Positions 41,118-49,389 of a stretch of 64,000 nt of DNA are shown here, in pieces. The stretch covers positions 7,849,001 through 7,913,000 of the forward strand of contig NZ_JAMZEC010000001.1 of NCBI RefSeq assembly GCF_024172185.1. The letters run 5' to 3'. Numbering within the stretch: position 1 is the stretch's first letter; the number at the start of each line of letters is the position of its first letter. Source of the stretch: Nonomuraea roseoviolacea subsp. carminata (GTDB lineage: Bacteria > Actinomycetota > Actinomycetes > Streptosporangiales > Streptosporangiaceae). The notes under the pieces are model-generated. The model was given only the letters and a program-made list of their open reading frames with translations, was not told the origin of the DNA and ran no database searches. The position numbers were made by a program, and so were the translations under genes.

Positions 41118-42326
41118 CTAGGCCCGCGTGCTCACGTTCACGGCCGGGGCCGCGGCGAGGGTCATGGTCCCGGCCACGAGCGGGCGGCGCAGGCGGGCGG
41201 CCTTGGCCATGTTCCAGCCGAGCACGCCGGTGACCGCGCCGCCCTCCCGGTAGAGCGCCACGAAGCGGCCGTCCTCGGGGTCCCCCTCGGCGACCTCCAC
41301 CTCGGCCGCCGCCGAGGGCAGCCCGTACGCCTGGATCTTGACGTCGTACTGGTCGGTCCAGAAGTACGGGACCGGCACGTACGGCCGGTCGCCGCCGAGG
41401 ATGCCGGCCGCCACGACCTGGGCCTGCTCGACGGCGTTGGTCCGGTTCTCCAGCCGCAGCCGCCTGCCCAGGCCCTCGTGGTGCCAGGAGGCGACGTCGC
41501 CCACCGCGTACACGCCGGGCGCCGCGCGGCAGCGGGCGTCGCAGACCACGCCGTCGTCCACCCGCAGGCCGCTGCCGGCCAGCCAGCCCGTGGCCGGGCG
41601 CGCGCCGACCGCCACCACGACCGCGTCGGCGGGCAGCAGCTCGCCCGTGGCCAGCCGCACCCCCGTGACCCGGCCGCCGGAGCCGGTCAGCTCACGGACC
41701 GCGGCGCCCAGCCGCAGCCCGACGCCCCGCTCGGCGTGCAGCCGGGTGAGCGCGCCGCCGATCCGGTCGCCGAGCTGGTCGGCGAGCACGGCCGGGCCCA
41801 GCCCGGCGAGCGTGACGTCGAGGCCCATGCCGCGGGCGGAGGCGGCGACCTCGGCCCCCAGCACGCCCTCGCCGACCACGACGAGCCGCGGGCCGGCCAG
41901 CAGGTGCTCGCGCAGCGCGAGCGCGTCGTCCAGGGTGCGCAGCACGTGCACGCCCGCCAGGCCGTCCTGGCCGGGCAGCCGGCACGGCGTCACGCCGGTG
42001 GCCAGGACGACGGCGTCGGCGCGCAGGGTCCGGCCGGAGGCCGTCAGCACCTCGCGGGCGGCCACGTCGAGGCGGACGGCCGCGTCGCCGAGGATGAACT
42101 CCGCCTCCAGCGCGCCGAGCTGCTCCGCCGAGCGCAGGTGCGCCCGCTCGCGCTCCCACGCCCCGCGGAGCACCTGCTTGGACAGCGGCGGCCGGTCGTA
42201 GGGAGGGTGCGGCTCGGCGCCGAGGACGGTCAGGCCGCCCCGGTGGCCCTGGCGCCGCAGCGCCTCCGCGACGGCCAGGCCGCCCGCCGAGGCGCCCACG
42301 ACCAGCACGTCGGCAGGGACCGTCAA
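41118..42326 (-). CDS. FAD-dependent ferredoxin reductase
   Basis: A 402-residue pyridine-nucleotide-disulfide-type reductase of the class that feeds P450 ferredoxins. FAD motif VLVVGASAGGLAVAEALRRQ, NAD(P)H motif VVVGEGVLGAEVAASARGMG, and the second FAD region APGVYAVGDVASWHHEGLG. The C-terminal reductase domain starts near PYFWTDQYDVKIQAYG. I start it at TTG 42326, overlapping the ferredoxin stop (TTGA) after GAGGAGCGGCC; the frame is open upstream. Partner proteins are adjacent. Confidence 0.92.
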   Translation of the reverse strand: MTVPADVLVVGASAGGLAVAEALRRQGHRGGLTVLGAEPHPPYDRPPLSKQVLRGAWERERAHLRSAEQLGALEAEFILGDAAVRLDVAAREVLTASGRTLRADAVVLATGVTPCRLPGQDGLAGVHVLRTLDDALALREHLLAGPRLVVVGEGVLGAEVAASARGMGLDVTLAGLGPAVLADQLGDRIGGALTRLHAERGVGLRLGAAVRELTGSGGRVTGVRLATGELLPADAVVVAVGARPATGWLAGSGLRVDDGVVCDARCRAAPGVYAVGDVASWHHEGLGRRLRLENRTNAVEQAQVVAAGILGGDRPYVPVPYFWTDQYDVKIQAYGLPSAAAEVEVAEGDPEDGRFVALYREGGAVTGVLGWNMAKAARLRRPLVAGTMTLAAAPAVNVSTRA

Positions 42327-42523
42327 GGCCGCTCCTCGACCGTGATCGCGGCGGCCGGGCACACCTCGGCCGCCTCGCGGACGGCGGCGCGCAGCGCCTC
42401 GGGCGGCGTGGCGTCCAGCAGGACCACGATGCCGTCGTCCTCGTTCTGGTCGAAGACGTCGGGCGCGAGCAGCACGCACTGCCCCGCGCCGCAGCACTTG
42501 TCGGCGTCGACGGTGATGTTCAT
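42323..42523 (-). CDS. [3Fe-4S]-type P450 ferredoxin
   Basis: A 66-residue acidic ferredoxin: MNITVDADKCCGAGQCVLLA and later EVCPAAAITVEE, giving the CxxxxxC...C spacing typical of actinobacterial 3Fe-4S ferredoxins (a variable residue replaces one Cys). It transfers electrons from the adjacent reductase to the P450s. It lies 17 bp after the P450 at 42541-43740. Confidence 0.94.
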   Translation of the reverse strand: MNITVDADKCCGAGQCVLLAPDVFDQNEDDGIVVLLDATPPEALRAAVREAAEVCPAAAITVEERP

Positions 42524-42540
42524 GTCTCTCCTTCCTGGGG

Positions 42541-43740
42541 TCACCACGTGACGGGGACCCGCTCCAGGCCCCCGACGAGCAGCCCCTCGCGGCGCCGTAG
42601 GTCGGCGGCGGGCACGGCGAGCGCCAGCGTGGGCAGCCGCTCGACCAGCACCTTGAGGACGGTCTGCAGCTCCGTGCGGGCCAGCGACTGGCCGAGGCAG
42701 GCGTACGGGCCCGCGCCGAAGATCAGGTGCGGGTTGGGGGAGCGGGTCAGGTCCATCCCGGCGGCGTCCTCGAACGCGGACTCGTCGCGGTTGGCGGCCG
42801 AGAGGCTGCACACCACCGTGGAGCCCTTGGCCAGCGTGGTGCCGCCGATCTCGACGTCCTCGCTGATGTAGCGGGGGATGCCGAAGCCGAAGTTGGCGTC
42901 GTGACGCAGGCACTCCTCGACCGCGGTGCGCACCAGCGCGGGGTCGGCGACGATCCGCTCCCACCGGGAGCGGTCGGCCAGCAGCATCGCCACCATCTTG
43001 CCGATCATGTTGGCGGTGGTCTCGTGCCCGGCGACCAGCAGGCCCTTGGCGGTCATCAGCACGACCTCCTCGGTGACCCGGCCGTCGAGGGCGCCCACCA
43101 GCGTGATCAGCTCGCTGATCAGGTCGTCGCCCGGGGTGGCGCGCCTGGCCGCGACGTGCTCGCGCATGTACGCGGCGAACTCGGCCTGCGCGGCGTCGAT
43201 CTCCTCCTGGGAGTAGCGGGTCAGGCTCAGCAGCGTGTCGGACCAGTACGCGAACCGGTCGCGGTCGGAGTCGGGCACCCCGAGCAGCTCGCAGATCACC
43301 CACACCGGCAGCGGGAACCCCAGCGCGGACACCAGGTCGGCGGGGGCTCCCCGCTCCACCATCTCGTCCACCAGGCGGCGGGCCGTCGCCTCGATGCCGG
43401 GCTGCAGCGCCGAGACGCGCCTGGCGGTGAACGCCTTGCCGATCAGCTTGCGCCACTCCCGGTGGGCCTCACCCCGCACACTGGCGCCGTCGCCACTGGC
43501 GAACACGCCGCCCGACTCGTTGGCCGTGAGGGAGGCGGCGTCCTCGGCCACCAGGTGGTGGGTGAAGCGGGGGTCGGACAGCAGCTCCTTCACGTCGTCG
43601 TAGCGGGTGAGCAGCAGCGCCTCGTCGCCGCTGGCCAGCCGGACGCGCGCCACGGGGCAGCGCTCGCGCAGCTCGGCCCACTCCGCGGGGGGCTCCAGCG
43701 CGGCGGGGGCCGGGAACGGGTAGTCCTGGATGTCGGTCAC
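42541..43740 (-). CDS. Cytochrome P450, second copy
   Basis: A 399-residue soluble P450. I-helix LLVAGHETTANMIGKMVAML, K-helix ECLRHD (ExxR form ECLR), heme loop IFGAGPYACLGQSLAR. N-terminal sequence and meander differ clearly from the P450 at 38362, so the two are not a recent duplication. GTG 43740 with AGGAGGACAT upstream. It is directly before the ferredoxin, so this is the most likely preferred partner. Confidence 0.94.
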   Translation of the reverse strand: MTDIQDYPFPAPAALEPPAEWAELRERCPVARVRLASGDEALLLTRYDDVKELLSDPRFTHHLVAEDAASLTANESGGVFASGDGASVRGEAHREWRKLIGKAFTARRVSALQPGIEATARRLVDEMVERGAPADLVSALGFPLPVWVICELLGVPDSDRDRFAYWSDTLLSLTRYSQEEIDAAQAEFAAYMREHVAARRATPGDDLISELITLVGALDGRVTEEVVLMTAKGLLVAGHETTANMIGKMVAMLLADRSRWERIVADPALVRTAVEECLRHDANFGFGIPRYISEDVEIGGTTLAKGSTVVCSLSAANRDESAFEDAAGMDLTRSPNPHLIFGAGPYACLGQSLARTELQTVLKVLVERLPTLALAVPAADLRRREGLLVGGLERVPVTW

Positions 43741-43755
43741 ATGTCCTCCTGGTGC

Positions 43756-43775
43756 GCCGATCGGGGGTGATCGGC
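43756..43775. promoter_or_regulatory. Inverted repeat upstream of second P450
   Basis: GCCGATC-GGGGGT-GATCGGC, perfect 7-bp arms in the 70-bp SDR-P450 spacer, 16 bp before the GTG. It differs from the TetR operators upstream and could be an operator or a transcript hairpin. Confidence 0.35.
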
Positions 43776-43810
43776 ACGTCGATGGGGGTGCCGTCGGGGA
43801 GCGCGGCGGG

Positions 43811-44566
43811 TCAGGCGGCCGACCAGCCGCCGTCCACCGGCACGAGGGCGCCGTTGACGAACGAGGCGGCGTCGGAGGCGAGCCACAGGGCGGCCTCGGC
43901 CATCTGCTCCGGCTGCGCGAGCCGCTCGCCGAGGGCCAGCACGGGGCCGAGCCGGGCGGCGCCGGCCTGGTCGAAGGTCAGGTCCGTGGCGATGCCGGTC
44001 ATGGTCGGCCCGGGCAGGATGGCGTTGCAGCGGATGCCGTCCTTGGCGTACGCCCAGGCGACGCTGCGGGTCAGGCCGGCGACGCCGTGCTTGGAGGCGG
44101 TGTACGCCGCCCCGGCGGCGCCGCCGCGGACCGCCGCCTCGGAGGCGGTGTTGACGATCGCGCCGCCGCCCTGCCGCAGCATGTGCGGCAGCACCGCGTG
44201 GGTGACGAGGAACGTGCCGGTCAGGTTGACCCGCAGGACCCGCTCCCACAGGGAGGGAGGGATGTCGGCGGGCAGCGCCATGGTGTCCATGATCCCGGCG
44301 TTGTTGCACAGCACGTCCACGCGCCCGAAGGCGCTGATCGCGGTCTCGACCAGGGCGGTCACCGACGCCTCGTCGGCGATGTCGGCGGGGACGGCGAGGG
44401 CGGCCTCGCCGATCCCGCCGGCGGTGCGCCCGGCCGCGGCGGGGTCGATGTCGCAGACGACCACGCGCGCGCCGGCCCCGGCGAAGGCGACGGCCATCGC
44501 CCGGCCGATGCCGGAGCCCGCTCCGGTGATGAGGGTGATGCGGCCGTCGAAGGCGGAGGAGGTCAC
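43811..44566 (-). CDS. SDR-family oxidoreductase
   Basis: A 251-residue short-chain dehydrogenase. Cofactor motif LITGAGSGIGRAMAVAFAGA with VVVCDIDP (acidic residue favouring NAD), LCNNAGIMDT, catalytic YTASKHG with Ser in IVNTASEAAV. Intact length. GTG 44566 faces the TetR gene across 139 bp containing two palindromes. First gene of the P450 operon; may oxidise an alcohol made by a P450. Confidence 0.93.
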   Translation of the reverse strand: MTSSAFDGRITLITGAGSGIGRAMAVAFAGAGARVVVCDIDPAAAGRTAGGIGEAALAVPADIADEASVTALVETAISAFGRVDVLCNNAGIMDTMALPADIPPSLWERVLRVNLTGTFLVTHAVLPHMLRQGGGAIVNTASEAAVRGGAAGAAYTASKHGVAGLTRSVAWAYAKDGIRCNAILPGPTMTGIATDLTFDQAGAARLGPVLALGERLAQPEQMAEAALWLASDAASFVNGALVPVDGGWSAA

Positions 44567-44584
44567 AGGCGGGGTCCTTTCGCC

Positions 44585-44604
44585 ACCGGACAATGTTGTC
44601 CGGT
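44585..44604. promoter_or_regulatory. TetR operator copy 1
   Basis: ACCGGACAATGTTGTCCGGT: arms ACCGGACA and TGTCCGGT around 4 bp, perfect 8+4+8 symmetry. It lies 19 bp upstream of the SDR start, where binding would block the P450 operon. Confidence 0.7.
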
Positions 44605-44669
44605 TACTCGGCCACCGTAACGCCCGCGTCCGCCGTGTGTCGAGCCGGAGTGTCAGAACGCGGCCGAGA

Positions 44670-44689
44670 ACCGGACATTTTTGTCCGGT
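44670..44689. promoter_or_regulatory. TetR operator copy 2
   Basis: ACCGGACATTTTTGTCCGGT, the same arms and 4-bp spacer as copy 1 (extended by one more base pair on each side). Centres are 85 bp apart. It is 17 bp before the TetR start, so autorepression is likely. Confidence 0.7.
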
Positions 44690-44705
44690 TGCTACCCTGG
44701 CGGCC

Positions 44706-45260
44706 ATGTCAGCTACGCGTCGTCCCAACAGGGGTCCGAGTGCCGCGGCCGAGAACCGGGCCGCCCTCATCGCGGCGGCCCGCGAGGTCTTCGCCGGCGC
44801 CGGTTACGACGCGCCGCTCAGCGCGATCGCCCGCGCGGCCGGAGTCGGCCAGGGCAGCCTCTACCGGCACTTCCCCGACCGGACCAGCCTGGCGCTGGCC
44901 GTCTTCGAGGACGGGGTGAGCGAGCTGGAGGAGCTGGCCGCCGACCCGGGCGCCACCCTCGACGACGTGCTGACCATGGTCACCGAGCAGACCATCGCCT
45001 CGACCGCGTTCATCGACATGGTCAGCGTGCCGCCGCTCGACGAACGCATGATCAGGGTCCGCGACCGGGTGGCCGACGTGCTCGCGGGCGTGCTGGAGCG
45101 GGCCAGGGGCGCCGGCGTGGTGCGGGCGGACGTGACGGCCGACGACCTGGTCACGGCCGTCGGCATGCTCGCGGGCGTGCTGCGCAGGACACCCGCGCCC
45201 GACCGCCACCGGACGGCCGAGCGGGTGTGGCGCCTGCTGCGCAAGGGCATCGACGCCTGA
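44706..45260 (+). CDS. TetR-family regulator of the P450 cluster
   Basis: A 184-residue TetR protein: HTH AREVFAGAGYDAPLSAIARA then AAGVGQGSLYRHFPDRTSLA at ~20-65, and a compact helical ligand domain. ATG 44706 is 17 bp after an operator half-pair. Divergent from the seven-element SDR/P450/efflux operon, with two identical-architecture operators between, so it most probably represses both units until a ligand arrives. Confidence 0.92.
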   Translation: MSATRRPNRGPSAAAENRAALIAAAREVFAGAGYDAPLSAIARAAGVGQGSLYRHFPDRTSLALAVFEDGVSELEELAADPGATLDDVLTMVTEQTIASTAFIDMVSVPPLDERMIRVRDRVADVLAGVLERARGAGVVRADVTADDLVTAVGMLAGVLRRTPAPDRHRTAERVWRLLRKGIDA

Positions 45261-45288
45261 CCCTCCGTCAGCCCCGGCGCAGCGTGCC

Positions 45289-45906
45289 TCAGGCGCGGAG
45301 CAGGGTGACGATCCCGGCGCCGACCAGGGCCGCGGCCCACATGCGGTCCACGTTGAACCACGCCCGCCGCAGGATGGCCAGCCCCGCCACCTCGTAGACG
45401 AGCACCGCCACCACCCCGGCGACCGTGAACATCCCGAGCGTGTGCCAGAGCGCCACGCCCAGGCCGCCCGCGACGGCGTGCCCCGCGTGCCCGCCGTCGC
45501 CCGGCGTCTGCTCGGCGGCCAGCCCGGCGAAGACGGGCACGAGCATGAGGCCGGCCCCGTGCGCCGAGGACATGAGGAACGACCAGCCGGCGAGCTGCGG
45601 CAGGGACAGCCGCATCCCCACCCAGCGGAAGTGCCGCTTCGACAGCAGCCGCCACAGCCCGAAGCCGACCAGGACCACGCCGCCGGCGACCGACAGCACC
45701 GTGGCCGTCGTGAGCGAGCCGGTCACCCCGACCACCACCGCGACCAGCGCGACGGAGGCCAGGTGCCCGGCGGCGATCGCCGGCAGCGACGCCAGCAGCA
45801 GGTCGCGGCTGCGCTCCTGCAGGCCGCGGGCCACCGCGAACAGCCAGCCCATGGCCGGGTTCAGGCCGTGGAAGGCGCCCAGCAGGAGAGCGGCGGTGAT
45901 CGTCAT
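45289..45906 (-). CDS. Multi-pass membrane protein, NicO/RcnA-like layout
   Basis: A 205-residue membrane protein with about six helices. It begins ALLLGAFHGLNPAMGWLFAV, with a His-x-x-Asn-Pro in TM1, and has SSAHGAGLMLVPVFAG and a short His-containing loop GDGGHAGHAVAGG. The layout recalls NicO/RcnA or related metal/sulfite exporters, but I cannot assign it firmly. Its ATG overlaps the stop of the SBP56-like gene (ATGA), making partnership with that protein likely, perhaps metal supply or substrate movement. Confidence 0.75.
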   Translation of the reverse strand: MTITAALLLGAFHGLNPAMGWLFAVARGLQERSRDLLLASLPAIAAGHLASVALVAVVVGVTGSLTTATVLSVAGGVVLVGFGLWRLLSKRHFRWVGMRLSLPQLAGWSFLMSSAHGAGLMLVPVFAGLAAEQTPGDGGHAGHAVAGGLGVALWHTLGMFTVAGVVAVLVYEVAGLAILRRAWFNVDRMWAAALVGAGIVTLLRA

Positions 45907-47303
45907 GGGTAGCAGTAGGAGTCGGACGAGGCGTCGCCGCCCTGCAGCCGCACCTGGTGCGCGCGCAGGCCGCGGAAGGCGTCGCCGTGCGGCAGGAACC
46001 GCGCGTCGAAGGTGAACGACTCGGCGTCCACCTTGGCCATCCAGGCGCCGACGCCCTCGGGGTAGAACTGGTCGTCCCAGGCGCCGTACAGGGAGTTGGT
46101 CAGGTAGACGCGGGCGCCGTCCCTGCTCACCTCGACCATCTGCGGGCCGCCGCGCAGCCGGGCGCCGCCGGCGGCGGGGTGGGACTCGCCGCGGACGATG
46201 CCGCCGATCCGCAGCGAGCCCAGCTCCACGGGCTTGAACGGGTCGCTGACGTCGTACTGCTTGAGCTCCCCGGTGCCCCAGCAGGAGACGTACAGGCGCT
46301 GGTCGTCCACGGACAGGTCGATGTCGGTGACCAGCGGCGGGACCGCGCCGAACGGCTTGAGCACGTCGGGCAGGTCCTTCGGGTCGGCGGGCTCGGCCGG
46401 GATCTCGATCACCTTGCGCGCCTGCCAGCGGCCGTCCTCACGGAACCAGGTCCACACCGACGCCGACAGGTCCTCGACGCTGATGACGACGCCGGCGAAC
46501 CCGTACGTCCGCGTCGGGTCGTGCGCGGGCCTTAGCTCCAGCGTCATCTGGTGCTGGTCGCCGAGGTCCACCTCCTGGACGTGGCGGCGCCGGCGCAGGT
46601 CCCAGAAGTGCAGCCGGTGCCCGTACTTGCGGCCGAGGAGCAGCTCGCCCACGACCCCGTTCTCGATCATGGACGGCGTGCCCCACTCGGAGGTGACGAG
46701 CACGTCGTGGTTGATGTGCCACCAGAAGTCGTAGGAGAGGTACTGCGGGCCCCGGTCCATCTCCCAGCGGCCGAGCACCTCGAACGACTGGTGGTCGAGG
46801 ATGGCGATGCCGCCCGGGCCGTCCTCGCCGTTGGCGCCGCCGAGCGCGGAGACGTACAGGCCCTCGGGGCCGCAGTGCACGGTGTGCGGCCGGGAGTACC
46901 CGGCGCGCTTGGCCAGCTCCTCGGGCTCGATGACCTTGACGAGCTCGGGGCTGATCCGGTCCTTGGTGTCGAGGATGTGGATGCGCGAGGACCGCAGGCC
47001 GGGCACGACCAGGTAGCGCCGCTCGACGTGGGGGTGCGGGGCGTACGGGCACAGGGCGCTGCTGCAGGCGTTCCACCCGAAGTGGTGCAGCTCGTCGCCC
47101 TTGTTGGGCAGGTCGGTCCAGCCGACCACCTGGCCGTAGCCGGGGGAGGCGGGATCGGTGTCGACGACGGCGATCGCGTCGGGACGCTCCGCCCGCCGGT
47201 CGAACGCGGCCACGTAGGCCAGCCGTTCGGCCGGCGCGGCGGCGGCGTCACGCGGCGAGGGGTAGAACGTGGGATCCGGAGTCCAGAGAGCCATGAATCC
47301 CAT
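45903..47303 (-). CDS. SBP56 family protein (selenium-binding / methanethiol oxidase-like)
   Basis: A 466-residue beta-propeller protein of the SBP56 family, which includes bacterial methanethiol oxidase (methanethiol to formaldehyde, H2S and H2O2). Family blocks: HHFGWNACSSALCPYAPHPH, GYSRPHTVHCGPEGLYVSAL, HINHDVLVTSEWGTPSM, LGDQHQMTLELRPAHDPT and TDIDLSVDDQRLYVSCWGTG. Metal-ligand histidines are present. The start at ATG 47303 has no good ribosome site; ATG 47294 is an alternative. It is coupled to the membrane protein downstream. Confidence 0.92.
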   Translation of the reverse strand: MGFMALWTPDPTFYPSPRDAAAAPAERLAYVAAFDRRAERPDAIAVVDTDPASPGYGQVVGWTDLPNKGDELHHFGWNACSSALCPYAPHPHVERRYLVVPGLRSSRIHILDTKDRISPELVKVIEPEELAKRAGYSRPHTVHCGPEGLYVSALGGANGEDGPGGIAILDHQSFEVLGRWEMDRGPQYLSYDFWWHINHDVLVTSEWGTPSMIENGVVGELLLGRKYGHRLHFWDLRRRRHVQEVDLGDQHQMTLELRPAHDPTRTYGFAGVVISVEDLSASVWTWFREDGRWQARKVIEIPAEPADPKDLPDVLKPFGAVPPLVTDIDLSVDDQRLYVSCWGTGELKQYDVSDPFKPVELGSLRIGGIVRGESHPAAGGARLRGGPQMVEVSRDGARVYLTNSLYGAWDDQFYPEGVGAWMAKVDAESFTFDARFLPHGDAFRGLRAHQVRLQGGDASSDSYCYP

Positions 47304-47357
47304 GATTCATTCATTACCTACCCGGTCAATAGACAAGCTGCCGAGACCTATGCCGGT

Positions 47358-48140
47358 TCAGTGTGAAACATTGGCGCTCGCGGGCGGAACCGTGACCCGC
47401 AGGAAGTCCAGCAGCAGCTCGGTGACCTCGGCGGGCCGCTCCAGCGACGGCAGATGACCGGCCCACGGCAGCTCGACGTGGCGGGCCTGAGGCAGCCGCT
47501 CGGGCAGCCCGGCGGCCAGCTCGCGGAAGTCGGGCACGTCGTGCGCGCCGGACACGGCCAGGCACGGCGCCGCGATCCGCGCCAGGTCGGCCTCCGGCCG
47601 GGTCTGCCGGACCTGCTCGGCCGCGGCGAGCTGCACCTCGAACGCGTGCCGCTGCATCGTCCGCACCCGCTCGCGGACCTCGTCCCCGGCCTCCGGGCCG
47701 AGCCACCGCTCCACGTTGAGCTCGACGGCCGCGTCGAGGTCGCCGGCGGCGAGCAGCGCGTCCTCCCGCTCGGCGAACGAGCGCAGCTCGGGTCCCGGCT
47801 CCTGGCCGGGCACCGCCGGGCACAGCAGCGCGAGCGCCGTGACCAGCTCAGGCCGGCTCGCGGCCAGCTCCAGGGCGACCCGGCCGCCGTAGGAGGAGCC
47901 GGCCAGCGCCGCCCGCTCGACGCCGAGCTCCCGCAGCAGCTCGGCCACGTCCCCGGCGTCGCTGTACGGCCGGTCCGCCACGGGCGAGAGCCCGAAACCG
48001 CGCAGGTCCGGCCGGATCACGCGGTACCCGGCGGCGGCCAGGGCCGCCCACTGCGGGTCCCACATGCGGCGGTCGCACACGCCCGAATGGAGCAACACCA
48101 CAACCGGACCGTCACCGGTCACATCATGAGAAAGAGACAC
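47358..48140 (-). CDS. Alpha/beta-fold hydrolase
   Basis: A 260-residue hydrolase of the 3-oxoadipate lactonase/haloperoxidase-like group. Nucleophile elbow LAGSSYGGRVALELA, acid in VSGAHDVPDFRELA, base in WAGHLPSLERPAEV, oxyanion region LLHSGVCDRRMWD. Complete length. It lies 54 bp ahead of the SBP56-like gene on the same strand and could share its transcript. Substrate not readable. Confidence 0.9.
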   Translation of the reverse strand: MSLSHDVTGDGPVVVLLHSGVCDRRMWDPQWAALAAAGYRVIRPDLRGFGLSPVADRPYSDAGDVAELLRELGVERAALAGSSYGGRVALELAASRPELVTALALLCPAVPGQEPGPELRSFAEREDALLAAGDLDAAVELNVERWLGPEAGDEVRERVRTMQRHAFEVQLAAAEQVRQTRPEADLARIAAPCLAVSGAHDVPDFRELAAGLPERLPQARHVELPWAGHLPSLERPAEVTELLLDFLRVTVPPASANVSH

Positions 48141-48209
48141 GCGACGGCACGCTAGCGAGTCGCACTCCCGGATGTCGCCCGCTTTATCCCCGGCTGGTCG
48201 ATGTCGCCG

Positions 48210-49253
48210 TCAGGTCATCGCGGCGAGGCGGGCGCGGACCCGGATGACCACGTCCTGCGGCAGGGGCGCGTAGCCGAGCAGCGACAGGTACGACTGGCCC
48301 GCGTTGCTCGCCGTGTACCGCAGGAAGCCGCGCGTCAGCGCCGACGTCCCCCGCGCGCAGACGATCTCGTAGGTGATCAGGACCAGGGGGTACGCGCCCT
48401 TCTGCTCGGTCGTGTAGTCAGGCGTCAGCGTGACGCCGGCGGCGCTGTCGGAGATCCGGGCGTCCTCCAGGGATTTCGTGGCGCTCTCCGGTGACAGGGC
48501 GACGTACTCGCCAGCGCCGTCGCGCACCTTCGTCGTCCGGAGCCCGGCCTGGCTCGTGTGGACGTAGTCCGCGTACCCGATCGAGCCCTCGCTGTCCCGG
48601 ATCGTCTCGGCCATGCCGTCGGAGCCCTCGACCCCGCGGCCCGGGCCGGGCCAGTCCGTCGACGGCGGGTACGGCCAGCCCCCCGCCGCCTTGAGGTAGG
48701 AGGTGAACACGTGGCTCGTGCCCGAGGCGTCGGAGCGGTGCAGGACGTCGATCTCCTGGTGCGGCAGGGCCGCCCCCGGGTTGTCGGCGGCGATCTGCGG
48801 GGCGTCCCAGGTGGTGATCGTCCTGCCGAACACGGCGGCCATCGTGGCGGGCGAGAGCCGCAGTTCCGGAACGGACGGCAGGTTGTAGGCCACGGCGATC
48901 GGCCCCACCACCATGGGCAGGTGCACCGCCCCGTCGCCGCACCGTCCGTCGGCCAGGGCCTGCTCCTGGGCGCCCATCACGTAGTCCGAGCCGGCGAAGT
49001 CGGTCGCGCCCTGGAAGAAGTCGCGCAGGCCGGCGCCGGAGCCGTTGGGCCGGTAGACGATCCGCGCGCCGGGATGCATGGACCGGAAGTCGTCGCGCCA
49101 CGCGTTGATCGCCCCGAGCTGCGCCGTCGAGCCCGAGGCGATGATCGCGCTCCCGTCGTCCGCCGCCGGCGCGGCCGGGCCGAACTGGGCGCAGCCGGTC
49201 AGCGTGAGCCAGGCGAGCGACACGGAGAGGACCAACGACGTCAGCTTGCGCAC
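48210..49253 (-). CDS. PstS-like phosphate-binding lipoprotein, orphan
   Basis: A 347-residue ABC substrate-binding protein. A lipobox LTLTGC ends a short signal sequence (Cys ~21). The mature part shows the PstS patterns ASGSTAQLGAINAW, RPNGSGAGLRDFFQGATDF and AGSDYVMG, plus RSDASGTSHVFTSYLKAAGG. No pstC, pstA, pstB or phoU is adjacent, so it either works with a distant transporter or binds another anion. GTG 49253 has no clear ribosome site. Confidence 0.87.
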   Translation of the reverse strand: MRKLTSLVLSVSLAWLTLTGCAQFGPAAPAADDGSAIIASGSTAQLGAINAWRDDFRSMHPGARIVYRPNGSGAGLRDFFQGATDFAGSDYVMGAQEQALADGRCGDGAVHLPMVVGPIAVAYNLPSVPELRLSPATMAAVFGRTITTWDAPQIAADNPGAALPHQEIDVLHRSDASGTSHVFTSYLKAAGGWPYPPSTDWPGPGRGVEGSDGMAETIRDSEGSIGYADYVHTSQAGLRTTKVRDGAGEYVALSPESATKSLEDARISDSAAGVTLTPDYTTEQKGAYPLVLITYEIVCARGTSALTRGFLRYTASNAGQSYLSLLGYAPLPQDVVIRVRARLAAMT

Positions 49254-49348
49254 GTATACGACCGTATGAAGGGTTCGTGACCGGAGAGGGCATTCTCGGG
49301 CAGATCAATCGGAAGAAAATGCCATCACCAGGTCAAACCATCCGATGT

Positions 49349-49369
49349 CCCGCCGTCCTGCTCGGCGGG
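49349..49369. other. Hairpin-forming inverted repeat
   Basis: CCCGCCG-N7-CGGCGGG, perfect 7-bp arms in the 136-bp divergent gap between the PstS-like gene and the NB-ARC regulator. It lies 20 bp before the regulator start and may affect its translation. Confidence 0.3.
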
Positions 49370-49389
49370 GGCCATGATCGACGAGTGCC

